Shown here piece after piece: positions 56,502-64,000 of a stretch of 64,000 nucleotides of DNA (positions are counted from its first letter, which is position 1; each line of letters starts with the position of its first letter). The stretch is taken from assembly GCA_963742405.1 (NCBI GenBank), contig CAVUMB010000005.1, positions 558,001 through 622,000 on the forward strand, given 5' to 3'. The notes under the pieces are model-generated. The model had not been told where the DNA came from. It worked only from the letters and a program-made list of their open reading frames with translations, and made no database searches. A program made the position numbers and the translations under genes. This stretch comes from JAGVSR01 sp963742405 (lineage in GTDB: Bacteria > Pseudomonadota > Alphaproteobacteria > Rhizobiales > Hyphomicrobiaceae).

Positions 56502-58037
56502 ATGAGCACAACGACTGAGAGCGGCAAACCCGTTGTCCGGTTTGCGCCCTCCCCCACCGGCTACCTGCACATCGGCGGCGCCCGCACAGCCCTTTTTAAT
56601 TGGCTATACGCCAAGGGTCGCGGCGGCCGCTTCGTGCTGCGCATCGAGGATACCGATCGCGAACGCAACAACCCGGCCGCCGTCGCAGCCATTCTGGATG
56701 GGCTACAGTGGTTGCAGCTCGATTGGGAAGGCGAACCCGTCTCCCAGTTCGCAGCAGCCCCTCGCCACCGGGAAGTTGCCGAAGCGCTGCTGGCTGCCGG
56801 CAACGCCTATCGCTGCTATCTCACAGCCGGCGAACTCGACGAGATGCGCAAAGTCGCCGAAGCTGAAAAGCGTCCGCTCACCATCCGCTCGCCCTGGCGC
56901 GACCGCGACCCCTCCGAAGCGCCCCCCGGCGTCCCGTTCACGATCCGCCTCAAGGCCCCCCGCGATGGCGAGACGGTCGTCGACGACCGCGTTCAAGGCC
57001 GCGTGACGTTCGCCAACAAGGACCTCGACGATCTCATCATCGTGCGCTCCGACGGCAATCCGACCTACAATCTCGCCGTCGTCGTCGATGACCATGACAT
57101 GGGCATCACGCACGTTGTCCGCGGCGTCGATCATCTGACCAACGCCGCACGTCAAACCCAGATCTACAACGGCATGGGCTGGGTCGTGCCGACATGGGCG
57201 CACGTGCCTCTAATTCATGGCGCCGATGGCGCCAAGCTCTCCAAGCGGCATGGCGCGCAGGGCATCGAAGATTACAGAACGATGGGTTATTTGCCCGCAG
57301 CCTTGCGCAATTATCTGGTCCGCCTCGGTTGGAGCCATGGCGACGACGAAATCATGTCGACCGATCAACTCATCGCGTGGTTCGACATCGAAGACATCAA
57401 CAAGAGTGCATCACGGTTTGACTTCAAGAAACTTGATGACTTGAACGCGCATTACATTCGCCAAGCCGACACGCAAGAACTCGTCGAACGCATCCGGAAC
57501 ATGCTGCCCCACCTCGATTTCCCGGCCCTCGCCGCCATGACGGTTGATCCGAAGGCGCCGCCCCGCTCCGACATTGCGCTCGCCCATGAGGTTTTAGCCG
57601 TTCTGCCCGAAGTCAAATCCGGCGCGGAGCTGTCGCACAAGTTCGAGGCCAAGGGGTGGGACCGGTTCGCAGCCGCCATCCCCTCGCTGAAGGAGCGCGC
57701 CAGGACGCTGGCCGAGCTGATCTCCGGAGCGCTCTATCTTGTCGCAGAGCGTCCACTGGCGCTGGATGAAAAGGCGGCAAAGCTGATCGATGCAGAGGCA
57801 AAGGCGCTGATCGGCAGATTGCTGCCGCAGCTTGAATCGTCGCCCACATGGACCGCTGCCGATCTGGAGACGGCCGTGCGCACCCATGCCGAGCAAACCG
57901 GCTCCAAACTTGGTAAAGTAGCCCAACCCTTACGGGCGGCGCTAACCGGGCGCACGGTTTCCCCGCCTGTCTTCGACGTCATGGCCGTGCTCGGCCGCGA
58001 TGAAGCTTTGGCTCGTCTGCGCGACCACGCCGCGTAA
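56502..58037 (+). CDS. gltX: Glutamyl-tRNA synthetase GltX
   Basis: GltX charges tRNA-Glu (or also tRNA-Gln in bacteria lacking GlnRS). The 511-residue protein has the class I signatures: the HIGH-like motif GYLHIGGARTALFNW (residues about 20-34) and the KMSKS-like AKLSKRHGAQ. The N-terminal motif VVRFAPSPTGYLHIG and the ADDHDMGITHVVRG region are diagnostic. The length is somewhat above the usual 470. Many alphaproteobacteria carry two gltX copies; I cannot say which one this is. Confidence 0.95.
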   Translation: MSTTTESGKPVVRFAPSPTGYLHIGGARTALFNWLYAKGRGGRFVLRIEDTDRERNNPAAVAAILDGLQWLQLDWEGEPVSQFAAAPRHREVAEALLAAGNAYRCYLTAGELDEMRKVAEAEKRPLTIRSPWRDRDPSEAPPGVPFTIRLKAPRDGETVVDDRVQGRVTFANKDLDDLIIVRSDGNPTYNLAVVVDDHDMGITHVVRGVDHLTNAARQTQIYNGMGWVVPTWAHVPLIHGADGAKLSKRHGAQGIEDYRTMGYLPAALRNYLVRLGWSHGDDEIMSTDQLIAWFDIEDINKSASRFDFKKLDDLNAHYIRQADTQELVERIRNMLPHLDFPALAAMTVDPKAPPRSDIALAHEVLAVLPEVKSGAELSHKFEAKGWDRFAAAIPSLKERARTLAELISGALYLVAERPLALDEKAAKLIDAEAKALIGRLLPQLESSPTWTAADLETAVRTHAEQTGSKLGKVAQPLRAALTGRTVSPPVFDVMAVLGRDEALARLRDHAA

Positions 58038-58191
58038 AGCTGACGATCTGCCGTCGCCTGATTTGCAGGCAGGTCTCATCCTTAGGCGGCATTGGCCAAC
58101 ACTGTGCAGTCGCGGTATGATATTCGGCAGTGCAACATTTTGGCGGCAGGCCACGGCCGGACCATCTTAAGGCTCGGCGAAGGAGACACCC

Positions 58192-59502
58192 ATGACTATC
58201 CAGGAGCAGCCCCCCACGGCCGGCATCGTCGAAGGCAGCGCCACGCTCTCCTACCAGGGCAAGCCGACCGAGTTTCCGCTGCGCCACGGCACGATTGGGC
58301 CGTCGGTGATGGACATCGGAAAACTGTACAAGGACACCGGCTGCTTTTCCTACGATCCAGGCTTCACCTCGACGGCCAACTGCGCCTCGAAGATTACCTT
58401 CATCGATGGCGACAAGGGCGAATTGCTTTATCGCGGCTACCCGATCGAACAGATCGCCGAGCACTCGAACTTTCTAGCGACCTGTTTTCTGCTGCTTAAC
58501 GGCGAGTTGCCGACCAATGAGCAGTTCCGCGAATTCCGCCGCACGATAACCCACCATACGATGGTCCACGAGCAGATGACGCGCTTCTACACCGGGTTCC
58601 GCCGGGACGCGCATCCAATGGCCGTCATGGTCGGCGTCGTCGGCGCTCTGTCGGCGTTCTACCACGACAGCACCGACATCACGAACCCCGAGCACCGCCG
58701 CGTCGCGACCAACCGCATGATCGCAAAGATGCCGACCATTGCCGCGATGGCCTACAAATATTCGATCGGTCATCCGTTCATCTATCCGCGCAACGATCTC
58801 GACTACACCTCAAACTTTCTGCAGATGTGCTTTGCGGTGCCGTGCGAACCCTACATCGTCAATCCGGTCGTTGCCCGCGCGCTCGACCGTATTTTCATCC
58901 TGCACGCCGACCACGAACAGAACGCCTCGACGTCAACGGTCCGGCTCGCCGGTTCATCGGGCGCCAATCCGTTCGCCTGCATCGCGTCTGGAATTGCCTG
59001 CCTGTGGGGCCCGGCCCATGGCGGCGCCAACGAAGCCGCACTGACGATGCTGTCGGAAATCGGCTCCGTCGAGCGCATTCCCGAGTTCATCGCCAAGGCC
59101 AAGGACAAGTCGTCGGGATTTCGTCTGATGGGCTTCGGCCACCGCGTCTACAAGAACTATGATCCGCGCGCCAAGGTCATGCAGAAGACCTGTCACGAGG
59201 TCCTCGATGCCCTCGACAAGCGCGACGACCCGCTGTTGAAGGTGGCAATGGAATTGGAGCGCATTGCGCTGCAGGATGAGTACTTCGTCAGCAAGAAGCT
59301 CTACCCCAACATCGACTTCTACTCAGGGATCACGCTGCGGGCGATCGGCTTCCCCGTGGAAATGTTCACCGTGCTCTTTGCCGTGGCCCGGACCGTCGGC
59401 TGGATCGCCCAGTGGCGCGAAATGATTGAAGACCCCGAGCAGCGCATTGGGAGGCCGCGTCAGTTGTACGTCGGCCCGGCGCGCCGCGAATTCCCGCTTT
59501 AG
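58192..59502 (+). CDS. gltA: Citrate synthase, type II (large form)
   Basis: Condenses acetyl-CoA and oxaloacetate in the TCA cycle. The 436-residue protein has the catalytic His in ILHADHEQNASTSTVR, a second in GPAHGGANEAAL, and the catalytic Asp in LYPNIDFYSGI. The C-terminus REFPL is normal. Its size fits the hexameric, NADH-sensitive Gram-negative form. A good ribosome-binding site (GAAGGAG) precedes the ATG. It follows gltX in the same direction, with 154 bases between. Confidence 0.97.
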   Translation: MTIQEQPPTAGIVEGSATLSYQGKPTEFPLRHGTIGPSVMDIGKLYKDTGCFSYDPGFTSTANCASKITFIDGDKGELLYRGYPIEQIAEHSNFLATCFLLLNGELPTNEQFREFRRTITHHTMVHEQMTRFYTGFRRDAHPMAVMVGVVGALSAFYHDSTDITNPEHRRVATNRMIAKMPTIAAMAYKYSIGHPFIYPRNDLDYTSNFLQMCFAVPCEPYIVNPVVARALDRIFILHADHEQNASTSTVRLAGSSGANPFACIASGIACLWGPAHGGANEAALTMLSEIGSVERIPEFIAKAKDKSSGFRLMGFGHRVYKNYDPRAKVMQKTCHEVLDALDKRDDPLLKVAMELERIALQDEYFVSKKLYPNIDFYSGITLRAIGFPVEMFTVLFAVARTVGWIAQWREMIEDPEQRIGRPRQLYVGPARREFPL

Positions 59503-59651
59503 TTCTTATAAGGGCGAACGATCGCCCACAGCCTTGTGCTGCTTTGGTGCCACTACGGCTCGCAATCCGCGGCCGCTGACCGGCAGCATGCTTCTCGCCT
59601 GCGAGGTCGAGCGGTTAAATACCTCCGCCGCGTGGGCGTGGGGGTGGTGGG

Positions 59652-60314
59652 ATGCGTCGATTGTTTTTACTTGTAACGGCGTGCGTGACAGGCGCTGCCG
59701 GAGGCGCGGCGGCGGATTCAATTTACGACAATTTGAATGTCATTCGCATGTCGCCGCCGCTCGCCTACTACACACCGGGCACCATTGCGCGCGGATATCT
59801 GGACAAGCGCACATACGATCGCACCGGTGACCGCCTACTGAAAGTCAATGTTGTGCGCTGCCGCGCCAAGTTCGATGAGGATGGCTTCAGCCAGATACTC
59901 GACAGCGCGGCCTTCACCAGCCACGACCAAAAGTCATTCGGCCTCTCCGCCGGCTGGGCCAATATTCTCAACGCTTCATTCAAGGGCAACCACGTCACCG
60001 CTGTCAATCTGACCTTCACCGGCACCATTTACGAATACGATGAAGCAAAGCTCATCGCATTGCGCAAGAAGTGCCTGGGATCGGTCAATCCGAGGAACGA
60101 CAAGAGCCGCAATCAATTCCAGATCGTGCGCCTCGCCGTCGGCAAGTTCGAATACTCCCTGCAGTTCGCGGGCGATGCCAGCGCCGGCCTCAAGGCCGAC
60201 ATCGTCAATAAATTTGCCGGTGAACTGGGCGTCAACGGTGGCATCGATAAGCGCGGCACCGTGACCATACCGAACGGAGCCATGGCCTTCCCCCTCTGGC
60301 GCGACGACTGGTGA
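59652..60314 (+). CDS. Secreted protein of unknown function
   Basis: A 220-residue exported protein with signal peptide MRRLFLLVTACVTGAAGGAAA before DSIYDNL. The mature part has no obvious catalytic motif. A well-formed beta-rich region includes NHVTAVNLTFTGTIYEYDEAKLIAL, and there is a Cys pair (VVRCRAKF and KKCLGS). It ends seven bases before the receiver-domain gene, so the two are probably co-translated. No family name is recognised. Confidence 0.7.
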   Translation: MRRLFLLVTACVTGAAGGAAADSIYDNLNVIRMSPPLAYYTPGTIARGYLDKRTYDRTGDRLLKVNVVRCRAKFDEDGFSQILDSAAFTSHDQKSFGLSAGWANILNASFKGNHVTAVNLTFTGTIYEYDEAKLIALRKKCLGSVNPRNDKSRNQFQIVRLAVGKFEYSLQFAGDASAGLKADIVNKFAGELGVNGGIDKRGTVTIPNGAMAFPLWRDDW

Positions 60315-60320
60315 ACTCGA

Positions 60321-61010
60321 ATGACTGAATGGGCGATGCAATGGCTCGACTTCGCCGCAGGCTTCGTGGCAGCGAACCAACGCTATTTCGCCGTCGCACA
60401 AGCCTCCAGCAGCGTGATGAGCGTCTTCGGCTGGAGCATCGGCTTCCTGTTGCTGCTCGGTGCTTGGCGCCGCGGACAGATCGTCGGCTTTGCCGGCTTC
60501 AATTTCGAACGTCGCGATGCGCTGCGGGATACGGCGGCCGCAATGCGCAATTGGCAAGCCCAGACCGGCGAAGGTCCCGTCGACATGGTGCGTTTGCGCT
60601 CGACCATCGACCGCGCTTTCGATCCTGAAACTGTCGACCACCTCATAGGGCGGTCCGTGTTGTGGGTCGACGACAATCCGGTCAACAACGACCTCGCCAT
60701 CCGGGCGCTGCGCAAACTCATGCTCGACGTCGTCCAAGTCACAAGCACCGAGGACGCGTTGGCCATGCTGCGATCGCGCCATTTCGACATCATCATTTCC
60801 GACATGGGGCGCGGCACCAACAACACCGCCGGCTACGAACTCCTGGCTGCCGTCCGCGAAACCGGCAGCAGAACTCCATTCTTTATTTTTTCAAGCGAGG
60901 ACAAGCCCGAGTTTCGCAAGGAAGCCAAAAAGCGCGGCGCGCAGCTGTCCACCAACGACATGCTCGAACTCATCGATTGCATCGTATCCAAACTCAGTCG
61001 CCTGCCCTGA
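60321..61010 (+). CDS. Membrane-anchored receiver-domain protein
   Basis: A 229-residue protein. One transmembrane helix lies at about 31-49 (SVMSVFGWSIGFLLLLGAW). A linker is followed by a receiver domain from about 112. The acidic pair is D117-D118 (VLWVDDNP), the phospho-acceptor D161 (IIISDMG) and the Ser of the switch region S191/S192 (FIFSSED). The conserved Lys near the end is not evident; the aligned stretch reads AQLSTND. There is no output domain. It may be a membrane-tethered phosphate sink or a degenerate regulator. The preceding secreted protein is six bases upstream. Confidence 0.75.
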   Translation: MTEWAMQWLDFAAGFVAANQRYFAVAQASSSVMSVFGWSIGFLLLLGAWRRGQIVGFAGFNFERRDALRDTAAAMRNWQAQTGEGPVDMVRLRSTIDRAFDPETVDHLIGRSVLWVDDNPVNNDLAIRALRKLMLDVVQVTSTEDALAMLRSRHFDIIISDMGRGTNNTAGYELLAAVRETGSRTPFFIFSSEDKPEFRKEAKKRGAQLSTNDMLELIDCIVSKLSRLP

Positions 61011-61084
61011 AACAGAGCGGCTCCCGATCGCTGTCGCCATCGGAAGCCGCCGTGCGCTCGGGAGAAGCTGACGCGGTGAAGATA

Positions 61085-61342
61085 TCAGTAGCAATTCTGG
61101 GTCAGGGTCCAGGCCACGACCTTCATGCGCCCGTTGATCGTCTTGTGCACCGGGATGCGCACGTAGCTGCAATAATAGTCGCCATAGGGAGCCCGGCCTT
61201 CAAAACCGTGCAGCGGTCTGTCGGTCACGTAGGTCTGCGAATAAAATTCCTTACCGCGGCCGCCCGCTTCGGCCGGAGCCGCACACGCGAAGGCCGCAAG
61301 AGTAATCGCCAGGGCGGAAGCTGTCTTGGTGGTTGCGAGCAT
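61085..61342 (-). CDS. Small secreted protein, unknown
   Basis: An 85-residue protein with signal peptide MLATTKTASALAITLAAFACAAPAEA. The mature 59 residues are rich in aromatic residues (YSQTYVTDRPLHGFEGRAPYGDYYCSYVRIP) and end in NCY, with two cysteines that could pair. I do not recognise a family. It converges on the receiver gene and lies downstream of a transporter gene on the same strand. Confidence 0.6.
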   Translation of the reverse strand: MLATTKTASALAITLAAFACAAPAEAGGRGKEFYSQTYVTDRPLHGFEGRAPYGDYYCSYVRIPVHKTINGRMKVVAWTLTQNCY

Positions 61343-61495
61343 GGCAGTCCCCTTGTCAGTTCAGGCCATCGGGCCGGTTCATTCTCGATGCGACAAGGAT
61401 TACCAGCGCGCCCCCAAAATCGCTGTCCCCCACGGAACACGACCTCCAATTCGGCAAACCGAGGTCCGGTCCGTTGCCATCGGCCCGTCTCAGCT

Positions 61496-63844
61496 TTAGG
61501 CGCGCAAGGGAAAATGGCGCCGGAACAGCGCAATCGTGGCCGGCAGAATGACGAGCTGTCCGATCAGCGACGCCACGAGGCAGATGCCGGCCAGCTCACC
61601 AAACAGGCGCAGCGACGGCAGATGCGACAGCATCGTTACGCCGAGCCCCAGCGCCAGAACGATGGTTGTAAGGACGACAGCCGGCCCGATGTGATGCGCG
61701 GTCGCCATTAATGCCTGATGCGCTGAATCGGGGCCAGGCCCGATCCGGTCTTCCTCCAGCCGGAATCGGTTGAGGAAGTGGATGGTGCTATCGATGGCCA
61801 GTGAGAACGCAACGGTCAGCGCCATGATGGAAGCGAATTGCATACCCTGACCGGTGGCCCAAAGAAGCGCGCCCGTGGCAAAAATCGGGAACAGCGACGG
61901 CAACACGGCGGCGACTCCCACCATGACGGAGCGCAGCGCGATACCGAGGAAGATGAAGATGACGAAAATATCGCCGACCAGCCCCCAATTCATTTCACTG
62001 ATCAGCTTGGCGGAATTGCGCGCGGCGATGGCCGGCAACCCGGTCACGCTGAGTTCGTAGGCTGGGTACTCTTTCCTGATGGGTTCGAGTGCCTGATCGA
62101 TCTTATCCACGATCGGCAGAATCTGGCTGGCGTCGATGTCCGGCAACCGCGCGGTCACGAGCACCGCACTTTCCGTCTGATCAATGAACCGGTGCACGAG
62201 ATGCTTGGGCAGAATATCGACGTAGCTCTTTATCGTCTCGACGCGCGCGTCGCCTGCCTCCGTGAGCCACCGCCGCAAGCTTTCCAGAGACCAGACATTG
62301 CCGAGCCCGGCTTCGGTCTCCAGAACCTGGTGCGCCCTTGCGATCACCGCCAGCGTTGAAACGTCATAAAGACCGATGCCCGGAGCGGCGTCGGTGCCCC
62401 TCTTCCATTGGATCATCACATGGACGGGATTGGCGCCTGTCAGCTTCTTATCGAGCTTCGCCGTGGCGGCGAGCGCCTGCTCCTTGTCCGGCACCTGGTC
62501 GGCGAGCCGGTACATAGGCGTCAGCTGCGAATAGGCCCAGCCGGTGAAACCCACCGCGCCGATACCGAAAGCGACAAAGATGATCGGCCACGAGATGACG
62601 AACGCAATGATTTTTTCTGTCACTCTCTGCAGGAGACCGACACCACCGGTGTCATGTTCCTTGATGTCCGGAATGGTTTCCGCTTCGGGCTGAATGAGAA
62701 GAGCCGCCAGCGTCGGAACAACCACCGCGACGGCGATATAGGAGATCGCCACAGCCAGCAGAGCCGCCTGCCCGAAAGTTCGGATCAACGCAGAATCGGC
62801 GAACTGGAACGACACCAGCGCCAGCGCGGCGTTCATGGCCGTCAGCAGGCAGGCCGGCGCCACGTCACGCACGGCGTTTTTTGCCGCCTCGACCCGCGGC
62901 ACGCCAGCCAAAATATCGCGCCGGATCGCGAACACCAGATGCATGCTGTCGGAGAATCCCGACACCAGAATCAGCGGCGTAATGACGTTGACGAAAAGAT
63001 TGAGCCGATAATCCAGGCCACCGAGCACGCCCAGCGTCCAAAGGATTGCGATCGTCGGCCCCGCCACCGCAATCAGCGTCAGCGACAGACGCCGAAAAAA
63101 CAAAAACGCGACGCTGAGACCAGCGAGAAACCCAAGCCCGTTGTAGACGAGCCGGTCGCGCTCGACGGCGTTGCGGATTTCAAGTTGCATCACCGGCGCA
63201 CCGGTGAGCTTGGCATTCAGACCCGATCCCTCCAACTCCTTATCGACGACCGCCTGAATACCGCCGATGACCGTCCGCGCGGTCTGCGCCTCGACCACCT
63301 TGCGATCCAGCGCAATGACGATCAGTGCCAGTTCGCCGTCTTCCGAGATGAACTTGCCTTTGACGATATCGTTGGCCTTTAGGGCGGCCACCATCGCGTC
63401 GAACGCCGGGCCATCATCAGGCAACACATCGGGAACCACCGGCGCGGCGTACCCGGTCGCATCGGGCTTGGATCGCGCCGAGAGCATCGACACGATGCCA
63501 TCGACCCCATCCGTCAGTTGCAGTTCGACGACCATGTTGACGACGGCCTGCAACCCCGCCCGCGTCACAAGGTTCTTGCCATCCACGGCAACCAGCACAT
63601 CGTATTCGCTCGAAGGAAAGCGCCGGTCGATTTCCTCGTATTGACGGAATTCCTTGGTGTCGGTTCGGAACAGTTCTGCCAGACTGTCATCGACACGCAG
63701 ATTCATCAGCCCATAGACGGCGAACGCCGTGATGAGCGCGATGAGAAGCGCGGAGAAACGCGGCGCCTTCAGCGCCACGAGCCCCAATTTGTCGATCCCG
63801 AACGAGAACAGAAACGAGCGGCGCGGCGCGTCCCCGGATGCCAT
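61496..63844 (-). CDS. RND/MMPL family transporter
   Basis: A 782-residue membrane protein of the RND superfamily. The duplicated layout is visible: a TM near residues 31-50, a periplasmic loop, five helices (LGFLAGLSVAFLFFRRLSL onward), another TM near residue 420, a second loop, and a further block (GDIFVIFIFLGIALRSVM onward). The loop motif FSDSMHLVFAI and its counterpart FSLAIDSTIHFLNRFR carry the expected Asp. The family moves lipids, hopanoids or drugs; HpnN is one member but somewhat longer. The substrate is unknown. Confidence 0.85.
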   Translation of the reverse strand: MASGDAPRRSFLFSFGIDKLGLVALKAPRFSALLIALITAFAVYGLMNLRVDDSLAELFRTDTKEFRQYEEIDRRFPSSEYDVLVAVDGKNLVTRAGLQAVVNMVVELQLTDGVDGIVSMLSARSKPDATGYAAPVVPDVLPDDGPAFDAMVAALKANDIVKGKFISEDGELALIVIALDRKVVEAQTARTVIGGIQAVVDKELEGSGLNAKLTGAPVMQLEIRNAVERDRLVYNGLGFLAGLSVAFLFFRRLSLTLIAVAGPTIAILWTLGVLGGLDYRLNLFVNVITPLILVSGFSDSMHLVFAIRRDILAGVPRVEAAKNAVRDVAPACLLTAMNAALALVSFQFADSALIRTFGQAALLAVAISYIAVAVVVPTLAALLIQPEAETIPDIKEHDTGGVGLLQRVTEKIIAFVISWPIIFVAFGIGAVGFTGWAYSQLTPMYRLADQVPDKEQALAATAKLDKKLTGANPVHVMIQWKRGTDAAPGIGLYDVSTLAVIARAHQVLETEAGLGNVWSLESLRRWLTEAGDARVETIKSYVDILPKHLVHRFIDQTESAVLVTARLPDIDASQILPIVDKIDQALEPIRKEYPAYELSVTGLPAIAARNSAKLISEMNWGLVGDIFVIFIFLGIALRSVMVGVAAVLPSLFPIFATGALLWATGQGMQFASIMALTVAFSLAIDSTIHFLNRFRLEEDRIGPGPDSAHQALMATAHHIGPAVVLTTIVLALGLGVTMLSHLPSLRLFGELAGICLVASLIGQLVILPATIALFRRHFPLRA

Positions 63845-63975
63845 CTAGATTATCCCCTCTGGGCCGGCCGATGTCGTTGCAGTGCCCCGGCACGTCCCCC
63901 CGGCGGGCACCCTATAACCGCTTCGCCTCGAACGCCAAAGACCTTTGCAGTCCGGCCCGCAGGGAGGGCTTCAGC

Positions 63976-64000
63976 GTGACAGGAGGTCCCGATCTCTTCA
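63976..64000 (+). CDS. Possible start of a gene running off the window
   Basis: An AGGGAGGG ribosome-binding site (63961-63968) lies seven bases before a GTG that opens a frame reading MTGGPDLF to the window end. Too little is visible to name the product. The gap to the divergent transporter start is about 130 bases. Confidence 0.3.

Noticed and set aside
59512..59527. GGGCGA-ACGA-TCGCCC hairpin after gltA as a terminator
   Set aside because: The stem is only six pairs and no T-run follows on the plus strand.

Overview
The window reads as chromosomal core genome of an alphaproteobacterium, most likely in the Hyphomicrobiales (Rhizobiales). The lines of evidence are: a divergent recG / sdhE-mfd pair; a yqeY-dnaG-rpoD block with a DnaG that lacks most zinc ligands; a LexA preceded by the alphaproteobacterial GAAC-N7-GAAC SOS box; an ECF sigma factor paired with a ChrR-type zinc anti-sigma factor; a porin of the Hyphomicrobiaceae/Rhizobiales type; and a large coiled-coil protein resembling the polar growth scaffolds GPR/RgsE. 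The genus is an inference. I see no tRNA, rRNA, CRISPR array, insertion sequence or prophage.

Layout. 1-11 kb: mfd (partial) and sdhE diverge from recG; then a DUF502 membrane protein, a TPR-SPOR protein, glmS and glmU on the minus strand, and a second SPOR protein on the plus strand. 11-22 kb: ELM1-like protein, Lrp/AsnC regulator, MFS exporter, greA, and carB and carA separated by two paralogous secreted proteins and a ChaN-like protein. 22-27 kb: yqeY, dnaG, rpoD. 27-35 kb: an SDR, a multiply frameshifted porin, a VWA/CoxE-like protein, a lipoprotein, a BcsL/FemAB-like acyltransferase, a ferredoxin and its reductase, and an Hpt protein. 35-39 kb: the 910-residue polar-scaffold-like protein followed by an Ala-Glu epimerase. 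39-42 kb: an MFS transporter and a broken FadL-type porin. 42-48 kb: one operon tkt-pgk-gph-ccdA-thiD. 48-52 kb: fasciclin, a KefB-like antiporter, the ECF sigma/ChrR pair and a 79-residue orphan. 52-64 kb: kdsA, lexA, comEC, gltX, gltA, a secreted protein with a membrane-anchored receiver, a small secreted protein and an RND/MMPL transporter.

How the genes connect. Many serve envelope construction: GlmS/GlmU make UDP-GlcNAc, KdsA makes KDO-8-phosphate for lipid A, two SPOR proteins probably bind septal peptidoglycan, the epimerase acts in murein peptide recycling, and the coiled-coil protein probably organises the growing pole. A second theme is DNA maintenance and transcription (Mfd, RecG, DnaG, LexA, RpoD, GreA, ComEC). 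Central metabolism is represented by tkt, pgk, gltA, carAB and thiD.

The most interesting material is the compact GPR-like protein with eight exact 22-residue repeats and a nested inverted repeat upstream, the secreted-protein cassette inside carA-carB, and the secreted protein/membrane receiver pair near 60 kb. Five genes between 20 and 42 kb carry frameshifts or a stop. At least two of these lie in G/C homopolymers, so part of this may be sequencing error rather than biology.
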